A stretch of DNA of 64,000 bases from Glandiceps talaboti (lineage: Eukaryota; Hemichordata; Enteropneusta; Spengelidae), in the NCBI RefSeq assembly GCF_964340395.1, contig NC_135551.1, positions 434,001 through 498,000 on the forward strand, written 5' to 3'. This document shows positions 36,471-47,206 of this stretch, piece by piece (position 1 is the stretch's first letter; every line of letters begins with the position of its first letter). Below the pieces are notes generated by a model. It was not told the DNA's origin. It worked only from the letters and a program-made list of their open reading frames with translations, and searched no databases. A program made the translations under genes and the position numbers.

Positions 36471-36479
36471 AAATTTATT

Positions 36480-37725
36480 TATTTAAAAATAGTGCCAATG
36501 GCATTGTAGCACAACTGTATTTGGCTGTTGCTATGGGCATGGTCTTGTTTCTAGGTATATTTGCATACATTTTCGGAATCTTTATTCACTTGCCTACCCT
36601 TCCCAATTTTCATCTTTGCAATATAAACCATCATTTGGATGTTGCTATGGGTGTGGTCTTATTGCTAGGCATAGTAACATACATTTTTTTGAATCTTTAT
36701 TCATTTACCTACCCATCCATGTTGTTATCTTTGTAATATGCAATGTTATTTCACTGTTGCTAAGAGCATAGTCATGGTTACTATGGCCAATTGTGTCGAA
36801 ATGCTTTCAACACTAACTGCAGAATAATACCTCCAGAAACCACCAAGTTTAAACCCATTCACCATGCAGTTTCAAGATATGTGTTTGGCGAAAATTGAGA
36901 ATATTAGACCTAATTTGCATATTGCTGATGGGATCATAATGTCATGAATACAGCTTCATCTACACATTCCAAGGTGCATCCCCATTACATTTCAGCCCAA
37001 TCTGCGCAGTAGTTTTGGAATTATATATTTTTGACCAAAAAAACACATTTTTAGACCTAATTTGCATATCACTGATGGGATTATCATGTCATGAACAATT
37101 CTTAATCTAATTCTTAAACACCCCTAAGAATGCTCCAACCAAATTTCAGCCTCATCTGCTCAATAGTTTTGGAATTATAGATTTTTGACCAAAAAGACAC
37201 ATTTTAGCCCCAATTTGCATATCACTGATGGGATCATCATGTCATGAACAATTCTTAATATAAATACCCTGAAAAACGTTCCAACCAAATTTCAGCCTAA
37301 TCTGCTCAGTAGTTTTGGAATTATAGAATTTTCAACAAAAAGACACATTTTTATACCTAATTTGCATATCACTGATTGGATCATCATGTCATGAACAATT
37401 CTTAATCTAAACACCTCTAAGGACGTTCTTAGACTAACCAAATTTCAGATCAATCCGATGAGTAGTTTTGAAGTTTAAATTTTTGACCAAAACTCACATT
37501 TTTTTACCTAAATCACACACCGGTGGTTTGATTTGAACAATTTCCCAACTAGACACCCAAGGTAATCACACCAAATATCATGGCAATTGGTCCAGTGGTT
37601 TTTGACTGTAAGTTGTTTACACACACACATTCATACATACATTCATACATACAGACAGACAGACAGACAGACACTGAGCAATGCCTATAGCACTACTGAA
37701 CCTTATCAGTTCAGTTGTGCTAAAA
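36480..37725 (-). repeat. Dispersed repeat, family A, nearly full-length inverted copy
   Basis: In reverse orientation: tail AGTGCCAATGGCATTGTAGC at 36490, CTTGTTTCTAGGTATATTTG modules, four body modules with CCTAATTTGCATATC, a CAGACAGACAGACAGAC tract, and the head hairpin TAGCACTACTGAACCTTATC with CAGTTCAGTTGTGCTA at 37688-37722. At about 1.24 kb this is the best copy for defining the family consensus. It starts about 10 bases after the splice-donor minisatellite. Confidence 0.8.
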
Positions 37726-38141
37726 ACAAATTTCAGATCTTTCTCATGTTTTCTGATGAAAAGTAGTTAACCCAAAATTCTGCTTTGTTGTGGCCTTTTC
37801 AAAGTTAGTCAGTTATTGGCACCATTTTATCACAGAAATGAACACAATGAAACTGTATTGCATACAGAGTTATTTAGAGTGTCAACATCCATCTTTTAGC
37901 AAATTCTTTGCATACAATATTCCAATAAGTTTTGGCTTCCTGTCAAAGGTGTCTGAAAAACAAAGCAAAACAACATTTTCCAAATTATTTTTTATGCTGA
38001 AGTACATGGCAAAGTGACAGAATAAAGTTTTATGTAATACCTGAATTCCATTTGTCAGAATCATCATTATTGTGTGTGCAATATAAAGTTTGTCAGGAAA
38101 ACAATGAACTGGAATTAATACATTCTTATCTTTCTTTGTAG

Positions 38142-38273
38142 GCAAAGAGTAGTAAAGAACTAGTGTGTTTTTTATTCAACGATTTCTTACTATTGACCAC
38201 CACTACCAAGCAAGGCATCATAGTTTTTGATATAGATGCTAAACCTGGTATATTATATAAAATGTATAGATAT
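38142..38273 (+). CDS. ITSN: Intersectin, exon 8: PH-domain core
   Basis: Encodes AKSSKELVCFLFNDFLLL then TTTTKQGIIVFDIDAKPG and ILYKMYRY, 44 codons, phase 0 at both ends. 'AKS.KEL..FLFNDFLLLT' and 'YKMY' match the intersectin PH domain. The acceptor is ATCTTTCTTTGTAG and the donor GTAAGT. The loop TTTTKQGIIVFDIDAKPG differs most from vertebrates. The next exon is 23.4 kb away. Confidence 0.95.
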
Positions 38274-38952
38274 GTAAGTATATATTTACTTTCAAAGTTT
38301 TCATTAGGCTCCATCAATTAAATAGTTTGTTTGCCATCCTTGAATTTCCACAAAACCTACCAGGCAGTTGGGGGAAAAATCAAACACAGAAAAAAAACAC
38401 AATGCTAGCATGTCATGTAAAATTCACTTTTCTGTTGATTCATTTTCTGTTTGTACCTATGTCTACTAGACTGGTGAATAGAAATGTCAACATGCAAAGT
38501 TTGATTTTCTTAAACAGCTATTTAGAAAAATGTGGAGTTATTTTGAAGATATCTGTATGGTTTATCCATTTACAGTACAATTAATGTAGATGAAGAAATA
38601 CAGCCTTTTGAGCAAAATGAAATTTTGTTTGTTTTTTCTAACTCTATCCACACACAGACAGCAAACAAAAAATGCAACTGATGGTGCCTTATATTTAACT
38701 GAACATTATATGTACTCAGTCTAAAAGTTAATATGTAATGGTGTAAGAAAAGTACCAAGTCCTAATTTCAAAGCATCCTCTTTGATAAAATGACACTTTT
38801 AATTCAAAGTATTCTGTCAGTGCATATAATGCTATAAAAACATCCACTCAACTCAAAACTCTTCCTCTCAGGTCTGTAACTGGCAAGTACAGAATGTCTT
38901 TACTGTGAAAAAAATCCTAGGGATAAAATGTGTTTTTCATTGTCGTCCATGC

Positions 38953-39000
38953 TTAACAGTAAAATAAAAACACAGTGAGTTTATCCATGCCTAACAGTGC
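38953..39000. repeat. Isolated short copy of the 37-bp minisatellite
   Basis: TGCTTAACAGTAAAATAAAA, ACACAGTGAGTTTATCC and ATGCCTAACAGTGCC are one and a half units of the array at 57040-58290, located 18 kb away in the same intron. Confidence 0.8.
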
Positions 39001-39290
39001 CAGATTTATAAACTGAATGGCTCTCGTAAGGGCAAAACCGTAGATTTTTGGGCCTACACACATCACTGGAATGCAAAATTCTGAATTATAGATATTATAC
39101 ATGATGTACAACTTAATTGGAAAATTAATCATACGAAGCTGTATGAAGTTTGAAGCTTACGGAGTTAACATATTGCCTAATCATCAAAAAAATCATGGAT
39201 TATGCAAATTATCTAATAGTATTTAGCTTATAAGTTATAGTACCAGATTTAAACTGAATGCCTTCCGTAAGGGTATAGTCTTGCAATTTC
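38998..39290 (-). repeat. Family D terminal fragment pair
   Basis: Two copies of the motif CCAGATTTAAACTGAATGCC, followed by a CCGTAAGGG-type hairpin, flank a segment that is the reverse complement of 11950-12155. These are terminal pieces of the repeat called family D here, other copies of which lie in 48995-49640 and 53427-54960. Confidence 0.65.
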
Positions 39291-39779
39291 ATGATATTGG
39301 AAAGAAATTTAGCTCAATATCTGTGATTTTTCAAGTCCCAATGAAAATTAGTTGTCAAACATGTTGTTCAAATGCCTGCCTCCTATTCTCAGAACAGGAA
39401 AGCTTGCCATCCTTGACTTCACTTGGCTTTCGTGATCCCCTACAATACCCGGGATATGCACACCTGTTTCCACGGCAAATAATAAATGAAATTCAGACCC
39501 ACATAACTTTGCTATAATTACACATCAGAAAGTTTACATACTTCATGGTAAGCATCGTAACAGTTTAACAACTTTAATACAGTGAAGTGATATGGTATTA
39601 TTGCCGTACTTCGTCACTGGGTAAAGTGTATACATTCCTATTTTTCGACTGACAGACGTACCATCTGCTCCAAATCCTAACACAACCATCAGCATGCGTG
39701 TGTTGAACTTCTGTCTGTCCCACCACGAGTTTACAAGTCGGTTTGTCTACTCATTGCATGTAGACTATTTCTCACTCCT

Positions 39780-39780
<1 letters not shown>

Positions 39781-39819
<39 letters not shown>
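39781..39819. repeat. (AAT)n microsatellite at a LINE 3' end
   Basis: Thirteen AAT repeats at the 3' side of the minus-strand LINE. L2/CR1-type elements commonly end in short microsatellites, so this fits a genuine 3' terminus. Confidence 0.9.
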
Positions 39820-39821
<2 letters not shown>

Positions 39822-41300
39822 TCTTATCAGCGCATTACGCAACAGCCTCAATGCGCTTTACAAATCTGAGAAAGAGAAAAAAAAAAAAAAAAAAAAAAAC
39901 GACAACTTGAAATTCACTAAAAAACAAAACATATTGATTACTGCTTATAAAAGTAAAGTATGTTCTAAAAGTTTGCAAACAAGTATGTCTTAAGTTGGGA
40001 CTTGAATGTTTCGATCGATACCGCTCTCCTAATGTGAATTGGGAGAGAGTTCCATAACTTAGGACCGGCAACAGAGAAGGCGCGATCTCCGTACGTGGTA
40101 GTTGCAACATGGCAAGTGTAAGATGAGTACTAGAACGTAAGGCACGCGTTGGCTTGTGTATGGGTATTAGTTCAATGATGTAGGATGGTGACAGTTTGTT
40201 GACAGCCTTGTAGGTGACGAGCAAGATTTTGTATGCAATACGTTGACGTACAGGTAACCAATGAAGATTATGTAATACTGGTGAGACATGATCATATTTG
40301 CGTAGTTTGGCAACAAGTCTAGCAGCTGTGTTCTGCACACGTTGAAGTTTGTTGATCTCTTTGTCTGGTAATCCATAGAGGATGGAATTGCAATAATCCA
40401 GCCTAGAGGTAACAAATGCATGGATTAGTCTTTCGGTACGTGCTGGTATTGTCGAGGTACTTTCTAATTTGGCCGATCTTTCGAATGGCTAGGGATGCTG
40501 CTCTGCAGATGTTATTTACATGACAAGTCATTCTAAGTTCCGAGTCAAGTATAACCCCAAGGTCACGTGTTGTGGATGATGTGTTGACAGTGCTGTCCCC
40601 AATTGTGATACATGGTACAGGATTGGTTTTACTGAATCTAGATGAGAAGTGGATTATCTCTGTTTTACTGTCATTTAGCTTTAATTTATTCGATGCATAC
40701 CAAGTTCGTATATCAGCAATGCATGCTTCAATACTCGAGACTGTGTTCATGTGTTGTGATCGTTTCATCATCTGGTAAAGTTGAGAGTCATCAGCATACA
40801 TCATACTGTTTAGATTATGTTGTAAAATCAGATCCTCTAAGGGTGCGACATACATGGTAAAGAGTATGGGACCTAGAACTGATCCCTGTGGGACTCCAAA
40901 GTTTAGGCTGTGACAGGCAGACTTTGCATTGTTTACTGTTACATGTTGTGTTTGATGCTGGAGGTATGACCTAAACCAGGAGAGTACTGTGCCATCTATC
41001 CCAAACCGCTTATGCATTCTGTCTATTAAGATTTGATGGTCAATCGTGTCAAATGCTGCAGACAGATCTAATAGGACAAGTATAACATCTTGGTGTCCAT
41101 CAATAGCATGAAGAATATCATTATAAACACGAATGATAGCGGTTTCTGTACTGTGGTGTTTACGGTATGCAGACTGCATCTTTGCATATAGGTCATTGCT
41201 TTGTAGGTGATGATGAAGTTCATGTGCCACTACTTTCTCCAGAACTTTTGACGGGAACGGTAAGTTTGATATTGGTCTGTAATTCTTGAGGTCATTGGGG
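39820..41300 (-). pseudogene. LINE-A: reverse transcriptase and C-terminal tail (L2/CR1-type)
   Basis: Minus strand, upstream to downstream: NDLKNYRPISNLPFPSKVLE, MQSAYRKHHSTETAI, motif A LVLLDLSAAFDTIDH, motif B NFGVPQGSVLGPI, motif C YADDSQLY, and LKLNDSKTEII. After a frameshift near 40420 the tail reads RVQNTAARLVAKLRKY, LHWLPVRQRIAYKIL and GERYRSKHSSPNL. Another frameshift at about 41300 separates it from the upstream endonuclease part. All RT catalytic aspartates are present, but the two frameshifts make the copy inactive. The 3' end is followed by AAT repeats. Confidence 0.92.
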
Positions 41301-42373
41301 TCATTTGATGATGGGTGTAATTAAGGCTGTCTTGAATGAGTTGGGAACACATCCACTTGCCAATGAAGCATTGATGATTTCCATAATAGATGGTAGAAGT
41401 TCATCTATACATTCCTTCAGCATCCAGGTTGGTAGAGGGTCCAGTTGACAGTGTTTATTTGGTGAATCCATAATTATCTTACGGACCAGCTCTGATGACA
41501 CAGGTGAGAATTCGCTGAGTCTCTTGGCAATAGGTGTACGGGAGTTGACAGTGTTCACTGTTGGTACTACTAATTCATCAAGGTCCTCTCTAAGACTGTT
41601 GATTTTACTGTCGAAGTAGTTAGCAAATTTGTTTGCCAGTTTTTCAGGGCAATCGGAAGCTGTTAATGTACTGTCATCTTCTGGAGTCAGCATCTTGTCA
41701 ATAATCTTGAAAAGTTTTTTCTGATCACAGTTAGCAATTCTGTCCAAGTGGTAAGTAGATTTAGCACTCTCAATCATATGATGGTATGCCTTACATTCTT
41801 CTTTGAAGATCTGTTTGTCAATCTCAAGTCCAGATGACATCCATTTCCTTTCAAGTTGTCTCTTCTTTTGCTTGGCGGCATGAATTACATCAGAGTACCA
41901 AGGTGCATGTGGTCTTAAAGTGATGGTGCGAGTCTTCTCTGGGGCATGGTGATTAATATATTGGTGCAAGGTTGTGTTGTATTGATTTATGATAGTAGTC
42001 AGATCGGAAGTGTGGCTTGTGACAAGAGGTGATGCTTGAATGTCTTTGCGCATTTCTGCCATGTTGATGCTCTTGAAATTACGATAACAAACTTTGCGCC
42101 TTGTTGACTTTACACGAGGTACAGCAAGATTACAACTCACAGCATCATGATCAGACGGAAGACCTCTGTGAATAGTGGTACTTGAGACGAGGTTATCTGT
42201 TTGGCGTGAGATGATCAAATCAAGAGTGTGCCCACAACGATGTGTGGTTTCCGTAGTATGTTGTTGAAGGTTGGAGGATTCAAGTAGCTCAAGGAAGTGT
42301 GATGCCTCACGATTTTTTACATCATCTATGTGAAAGTTAAAGTCACCCGCAATAAGTAGGTAGCCAGGAGCAG
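41301..42373 (-). pseudogene. LINE-A: endonuclease C-half and linker, cut by a DIRS element
   Basis: Minus strand, beginning at the DIRS junction: TAPGYLLIAGDFNFHIDDV, THRCGHTLDLIIS and GLPSDHDAVSCNL are the 3' motifs of an APE-type endonuclease (GDFN, LDLI, SDH). Then a long linker with TRTITLRPHAPWYSDVIHA and IMDSPNKHCQLDPLPTWML leads into the RT. The 5' half of the domain lies at 47409-48199, 5.03 kb upstream; the open frame running into higher coordinates across the junction is DIRS sequence and not part of the LINE. Confidence 0.93.
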
Positions 42374-42534
42374 TTATTCTCCCAATCCTCCGTTCATTAC
42401 ACTCGTTTTCAATAGCTGTATTCCCTTGACCTTCGGGTGAACGTAGCCCTTCAAAGTAACCTTTAACCTTTGACCTGAATAATAAATCACACCTAGCAAT
42501 GCACACTGGGAAATCCCCCCATGAACGCCATCTT
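42374..42534 (+). repeat. DIRS left terminal inverted repeat
   Basis: Starts TTATTCTCCCAATCCTCCGT. From CAATAGCTGTATTCCC onwards it is the inverted counterpart of 47207-47340, including CCTTCAAAGTAACCTTTAAC and AATGCACACTGGGAAATC. The outermost 45 bp are additionally complementary to 47032-47076. Confidence 0.92.
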
Positions 42535-42933
42535 TTCTCTACGGCTTGTAGCGGGTGGACGTATATGCCTGAGCTCCCGTGCTTACGGTGAGTAATATTC
42601 TTTCTTTTACGCATTGTTTGGTTTATAAATGTCCTTACGCCTTTATCAGACTACCTCAAGTGGGGTTTTATGTGTTTGGTTATAATATTTTCATGGTTTC
42701 CTGTTGTCACCATATTTTTTTGTGTTGCTTGTTTACGTGCGTTGTCGCCACGTCTTTTCCACGTGGGTACTTACAACGCAACGTAACATGTATGCAAACG
42801 TTGCCCTTTTCCTTTTCATACCTGAAATATGTTAGAAATATGTTTGAATTTCTTTGTTTGTCGTCTAACCACGTTGGTTCGTTGGCTATTGCAGTATGCA
42901 TTTTTCCCCTCTCTTTATATTTTGCAGATAGTT

Positions 42934-44154
42934 ATGAGTACCGGAGCGGAAAACGATGTTGAGAAGGGTCCAAGTGTCGCACCCACGTGCACGACTGCAC
43001 ATGACGACATGTCACAACTTAGTGGGCGACAACTAGGTCAAGTGCTCTCCAGTTTGGTAGAGTCTGTGCAGCAGTTGACTGCTAACCAATCCCGTATTAT
43101 GAGCAGTAACCACTCTTTGGGTGGACAAGCTGACAATGGAGTTAATATAACTCCAGCAGGCCCCTCTCAGGTGCAAGGGGGGTGTACCTCTGGTTACACT
43201 GCCTGCCAACGACCTAGGTCTCGTTTGGGTGACAGAGACAAATGCACTGAAGAGGCACAGAGTGAAAATGGTCCAGTCACTGATGAGGTATCCTCTACTG
43301 AGGATTTGCAAACTACAGACAGACGAAGACGTACTAGGTCTGCCACTGTCAGAGGTAAGAAAGCTAAGAGAGCCAAGAAGTCTGATTCTGAGACTGTGTC
43401 TAGTGCATCAGAGTGTGAATTTCAAAATCCTCATAGCAAAGATGGTGGTATCCGTCTGTCTAAGTCGGTATGTGATTGGTTCCAACAACAACGTACTAAC
43501 ACAGTTACCACAGAATATAGAAAGGAAATGCAACTACAGTATGTAGTTTGCCAAGAACAAGAGAGCATACTTACTCCTCCTAAAATACCCGACCACCTTG
43601 CTACTCAATGGGGGAAGCAGTACAATACCAAGAACTTGGTGACACATGATAATCGTTTCTTCAAGGCTTCTGAAAGCTTACTGTTTGCACAATTACCACT
43701 ATTGGAAATCTTACAGGCTCATCATGAGGGTATAAATTTGGATATGAAAGTAATACTTCCTGCCATTCAACATAGTGTTTCTCTTTTTGGTAGTGCTTTT
43801 CATGGTTTACAGATGGCAAGACAGAAAGTCTTCAATGATATTTTGCCCTATTCATATGCATCTATGAAGAACCTGGAACCAACTGGTAACACACTGTATG
43901 GAGATGAACCATTGTCCGAAGCTAAGAAAGCCAAACAAGCTCACAACGTGGCACGTGAAATGACAAAGTCATCAGGAAGTGGTTACCAACGTAAACGAGG
44001 TAATACACGTAATTACTCTACTAAGTATAGCAAGCCCTATTTTCATCAACAAATCTATGGTGGTAACAGAGGCAAGTACAACCGTGACTTCAATAAGCAG
44101 GGAGGTAACAAGTTTACAAAATTTGATAATTCCTTTCAAGGAAAGAAGGACTGA
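42934..44154 (+). CDS. DIRS ORF1, Gag-like protein (406 aa)
   Basis: The first open frame of the DIRS element. I start it at the ATG at 42934 (MSTGAENDVEKGPS); the frame is open farther upstream but there lies leader sequence with a splice-acceptor-like TTTTGCAG just before the ATG. The N-terminal third is Ser/Thr/Gln-rich with a basic patch (RGKKAKRAKKS); the middle carries SVCDWFQQQRTNTVT and FKASESLLFAQLPLLEI, typical of DIRS Gag-like proteins as I know them; the C-terminus is rich in Gly, Asn, Tyr, Arg and Lys (YQRKRGNTRNYSTKYSK). No CCHC knuckle is visible. The stop lies inside the start of the RT frame. Confidence 0.85.
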   Translation: MSTGAENDVEKGPSVAPTCTTAHDDMSQLSGRQLGQVLSSLVESVQQLTANQSRIMSSNHSLGGQADNGVNITPAGPSQVQGGCTSGYTACQRPRSRLGDRDKCTEEAQSENGPVTDEVSSTEDLQTTDRRRRTRSATVRGKKAKRAKKSDSETVSSASECEFQNPHSKDGGIRLSKSVCDWFQQQRTNTVTTEYRKEMQLQYVVCQEQESILTPPKIPDHLATQWGKQYNTKNLVTHDNRFFKASESLLFAQLPLLEILQAHHEGINLDMKVILPAIQHSVSLFGSAFHGLQMARQKVFNDILPYSYASMKNLEPTGNTLYGDEPLSEAKKAKQAHNVAREMTKSSGSGYQRKRGNTRNYSTKYSKPYFHQQIYGGNRGKYNRDFNKQGGNKFTKFDNSFQGKKD

Positions 44155-45016
44155 CCTGACTCTAAAGGTCAGTTTTCCACAAGTAGGAGGCCGTCTAACA
44201 CAGTTTACTCAAAAGTGGCAGGGTGTCACTTCAGACCCTTGGATACTAGAGACAGTACAGGGCTACCATTTAGAGCTGTTGTCAGTTCCTGCACAGAGTC
44301 ATCACCCAGTAACAAGAGTGCCGCAGGCACAAGTACAACTCATAGACTCAGAGGTTCAGTCATTGATAGCAAAAGGGGCAATACATGCAGTCAGCTACAC
44401 AGCAGGCCAGTTCGTCTCTACAGTGTTTCTAGTACCCAAGGTTTCAGGGGGGTGGCGCCCAGTGTTCAATCTCAGGCCGTTAAACAAGTTTATACTTTAC
44501 CAACATTTCAAGATGGAGGGCATCCAGCATGTCAAAAGTCTTCTTCGCAAGGACGACTTCATGGCAACGGTCGACCTCAAGGATGCCTACTTCACAGTAC
44601 CGATTTTCATAAATCATCGCAAGTATTTTCGTTTCATTTGGAAGGAGACTCTGTACGAATTCGCAGTCCTCCCATTTGGTATTGCAAGTGCACCAAGAGT
44701 GTTCACAAAGCTGTTAAAACCTGTAGTAGCTTACCTACGTCGTCAGGGTATCCGTTGTGTGATTTACATAGACGACCTCCTTGTTTTGGGCGAGACATTG
44801 ACCATATGCAAGCACAATGTCAAAACTGCCACAGATATTTTAGAGAACCTGGGGTTTCTTATCAATTGGGAGAAATCGAAGATTGTTCCACAGCAACGAG
44901 TACAGTTTTTGGGAATGATTTTCGACTCAGTCCAGATGACAATCAGTCTCCCAGAGCAGTTGTCACGGCTGAGGGCAAACTGCACGGAGCTACTCAAACC
45001 AATCTGTGGTATCAGT
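44150..45016 (+). CDS. DIRS reverse transcriptase region
   Basis: Read in the frame +1 relative to gag. FPQVGGRLTQFTQKWQ, then VFLVPKVSGGWRPVFN and LRPLNKFILYQHFKME (fingers), motif A FMATVDLKDAYFTVPI, motif B VLPFGIASAPRVFTKLL, motif C CVIYIDDLLVLG and LGFLINWEKSKIVPQQ. All catalytic aspartates (DLKD, IDD) are present. The frame is already open from 43979, overlapping gag; the true start is unknown. It continues downstream in the same register as the recombinase, but the RNase H follows in another frame after about 45000. Confidence 0.92.
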
Positions 45017-46199
45017 AAGAAGTCTGGCACAATGTCTGGGTCGAATGACTGCAGCACTGGATGCGATAACCACTGCACCACTACATTACAGAGCACTGCA
45101 GAGGGACCAGATTTCAGGCCTCACAAAGACAAAGTCCTACGACACAAAGGTGAGGTTATCACAGGAAGCAAAGTCAGAACTACAATGGTGGGTAGATTGC
45201 CTGGAGGCTTGGAACGGGAAAAGTATTCTCCCGTGCCGGCCAGAGCTTACTATTCAGACGGATGCATCCAATATGGGTTGGGGAGCCCTCTACAACAACA
45301 ACACTGCACAAGGTCAGTGGAGTCCAGAGGAAAGACTACTTCACATAAATCAGTTGGAATTGCTTGCTGCATATCTGGGACTGAAAAGTCTAGCCAATCA
45401 CCTCCAAGATCTTTGTATAGAGATTCAGAGCGACAATGCCACAACAGTAGCGTACATCAACCGTTTAGGGGGCACCCACTCTTGGTCTCTGAATCAGATA
45501 GCAACGGACATGTGGAAATGGTGTTTAGCACGGAACATTCTCCTCATCGCAAGTCACAGACCGGGTCACACCAACATAAAGGCGGATCACCTGTCACGTC
45601 ACTTCAGAGACAACCTAGAGTGGCAGTTACAACCACACATCCTTCAAGTGGCATTATCACAGATGAATCTGACACCACAAGTGGATCTATTTGCAACAAG
45701 GCTCAACAATCAGTTCCCATGTTATGTGGCCTGGAAACCAGACCCTCAGGCTTGGAAAGTGGATGCTTTCTCCATACCATGGAACCATCTTCGCGGGTAT
45801 GCGTTCCCACCATTTTGCCTTCTGCCAAGAGTACTACACAAAGTGCGACAGGATCAGGCAAAACTTGTATTGGTAGCACCACCATGGGTAGCCCAACCGT
45901 GGTATGCGGACCTTCTGTCTCTACTAGCAGCACAGCCATTACTACTCCCTCAGTATCCGCAACTACTGACCAACCCAGTAACGCTGGAGACTCACCCACT
46001 AGAAGGACAGATCTCTCTAGCCATGTGGCCGCTCTCAGGAGTACCCTCAGAGCCAGAGGCATTTCAGAACGTGTGTCAAGAGTGGTCCTGCAGTCCATAC
46101 GACAAGGCACAGCTAAACAATATGAGTCAGCATGGCGTCGCTGGAGTGATTGGTGTAGATTGCAGAAAGAAAATCCTATTTCAGCATCTGTATCAGTAG
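45006..46199 (+). CDS. DIRS RNase H and linker region
   Basis: Separate frame from the RT. It begins SVRSLAQCLGRMTAALDAI, which normally follows directly after the RT in this family, so a one-base shift near 44993-45006 separates them. RNase H residues are visible: D in TIQTDASNMGWGALY, E in INQLELLAAYLGL, D in IEIQSDNATTVAYI and D in HTNIKADHLSRHF. After it PQVDLFATRLNNQFPCYV and WKVDAFSIPWNHLRGYAFPP match the conserved post-RNase H module of DIRS-type pol. The last 200 bp overlap the recombinase frame. Confidence 0.9.
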   Translation: MVSVRSLAQCLGRMTAALDAITTAPLHYRALQRDQISGLTKTKSYDTKVRLSQEAKSELQWWVDCLEAWNGKSILPCRPELTIQTDASNMGWGALYNNNTAQGQWSPEERLLHINQLELLAAYLGLKSLANHLQDLCIEIQSDNATTVAYINRLGGTHSWSLNQIATDMWKWCLARNILLIASHRPGHTNIKADHLSRHFRDNLEWQLQPHILQVALSQMNLTPQVDLFATRLNNQFPCYVAWKPDPQAWKVDAFSIPWNHLRGYAFPPFCLLPRVLHKVRQDQAKLVLVAPPWVAQPWYADLLSLLAAQPLLLPQYPQLLTNPVTLETHPLEGQISLAMWPLSGVPSEPEAFQNVCQEWSCSPYDKAQLNNMSQHGVAGVIGVDCRKKILFQHLYQ

Positions 46200-46990
46200 T
46201 GTTGGAATTCCTAGTGGATTTGTATGACAGAAAGTTAGAGTATCGGTCTTTGAACGTTTATCGTTCAGCAATTTCATCTGTGCATATGCCAGTTGAGGGA
46301 TATCGTCTGGGTAGTCACCCACTTGTTACACAATTTATGAGAGGAGTCTTTGTTTCTCGGCCTCCGAAACCCAAATATAGTTTAGTTTGGAACGTTAAGC
46401 AAGTATTGGAATGTCTTCGCAAGATGTCTCCAGCAAAGGAATTAACTGTGAAGTTATTAACTTTTAAAACGGTCATGTTAGTTGCATTATGTACAGCAGG
46501 TCGCTGTTCTGATATTGCTTCTCTGCAAGCAGGAAACATTTCTGTTGCAAAGGGTTCTGCTATGTTGTTGCCTGGTGGTCTGGCGAAAACAGACAGGCCA
46601 TCCAGAAGTAGAAAGACTTTACTTTTACCCGCCTTCAAGAAGGACAGGCGAATTTGTGTGGTATATTATTTGTTTGCCTATATGGAACGGACTAAGAATT
46701 TACGCAAGTCAAACACTAGGCTGTTCGTCAGTTATGCTACGGGGAAACCAGTGATGCCAGCTACTATTGGTCGTTGGATTCGAGTAATACTACGACGGGC
46801 TGGAATTGGTAAGGAATTTACAGCTCATTCCACAAGAGCGGCAGTCACCAGTGCTCTACATTTCAAGGGAGCATCAACCAGTCAGATTTTTGGGCTAGCT
46901 AATTGGGCTTCAGCAAGAACTTTTGCTAAACACTATAAGTGTGATGTTTCTTCATTGGATGTGAATGTTATGGATGCAATAACTCACTAA
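45992..46990 (+). CDS. DIRS tyrosine recombinase
   Basis: Integrates the circular DIRS intermediate instead of an integrase. Visible order: core-binding part GTAKQYESAWRRWSDWC; catalytic Arg in LCTAGRCSDIASLQAG; HSTR (H-x-x-R) in EFTAHSTRAAVTSALHF; FGLANWASARTFAKHYK with the nucleophilic Tyr at the end. The frame shares register with the RT and is open all the way from 43979 (1003 codons), passing under the RNase H frame. The chosen start is approximate, just after a Ser/Thr-rich stretch. It ends at TAA 46988-46990, 41 bp before the internal complementary region. Confidence 0.93.
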   Translation, partial: SPTRRTDLSSHVAALRSTLRARGISERVSRVVLQSIRQGTAKQYESAWRRWSDWCRLQKENPISASVSVVLEFLVDLYDRKLEYRSLNVYRSAISSVHMPVEGYRLGSHPLVTQFMRGVFVSRPPKPKYSLVWNVKQVLECLRKMSPAKELTVKLLTFKTVMLVALCTAGRCSDIASLQAGNISVAKGSAMLLPGGLAKTDRPSRSRKTLLLPAFKKDRRICVVYYLFAYMERTKNLRKSNTRLFVSYATGKPVMPATIGRWIRVILRRAGIGKEFTAHSTRAAVTSALHFKGASTSQIFGLANWASARTFAKHYKCDVSSLDVNVMDAITH

Positions 46991-47031
46991 AGTAAGTGCA
47001 AACTTTATTTCCAGTTTTGTTGCTTCAAAAT

Positions 47032-47158
47032 CAGCTATTGAAAACGAGTGTAATGAACGGAGGATTGGGAGAATAAATAGAAATTATACCAGCTTACCGC
47101 GTAGGATAATTTTGGTTATTCTCCTAATCCGGAGTGAGTGGAGCGAGTTGAAATAGCT
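47032..47158 (+). repeat. DIRS internal complementary region
   Basis: 47032-47076 is complementary to the first 45 bp of the left repeat, and 47077-47158 to the outer 80 bp of the right repeat, so the junction GAATAA/ATAGAA is a stored copy of the circle junction. In the established DIRS replication model this serves as template for completing and circularising the cDNA. Confidence 0.92.
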
Positions 47159-47206
47159 CCCTCCCTCCCTCCCTGTTATGTTTTTTATTAAGTGTTTGTT
47201 GCTTTC

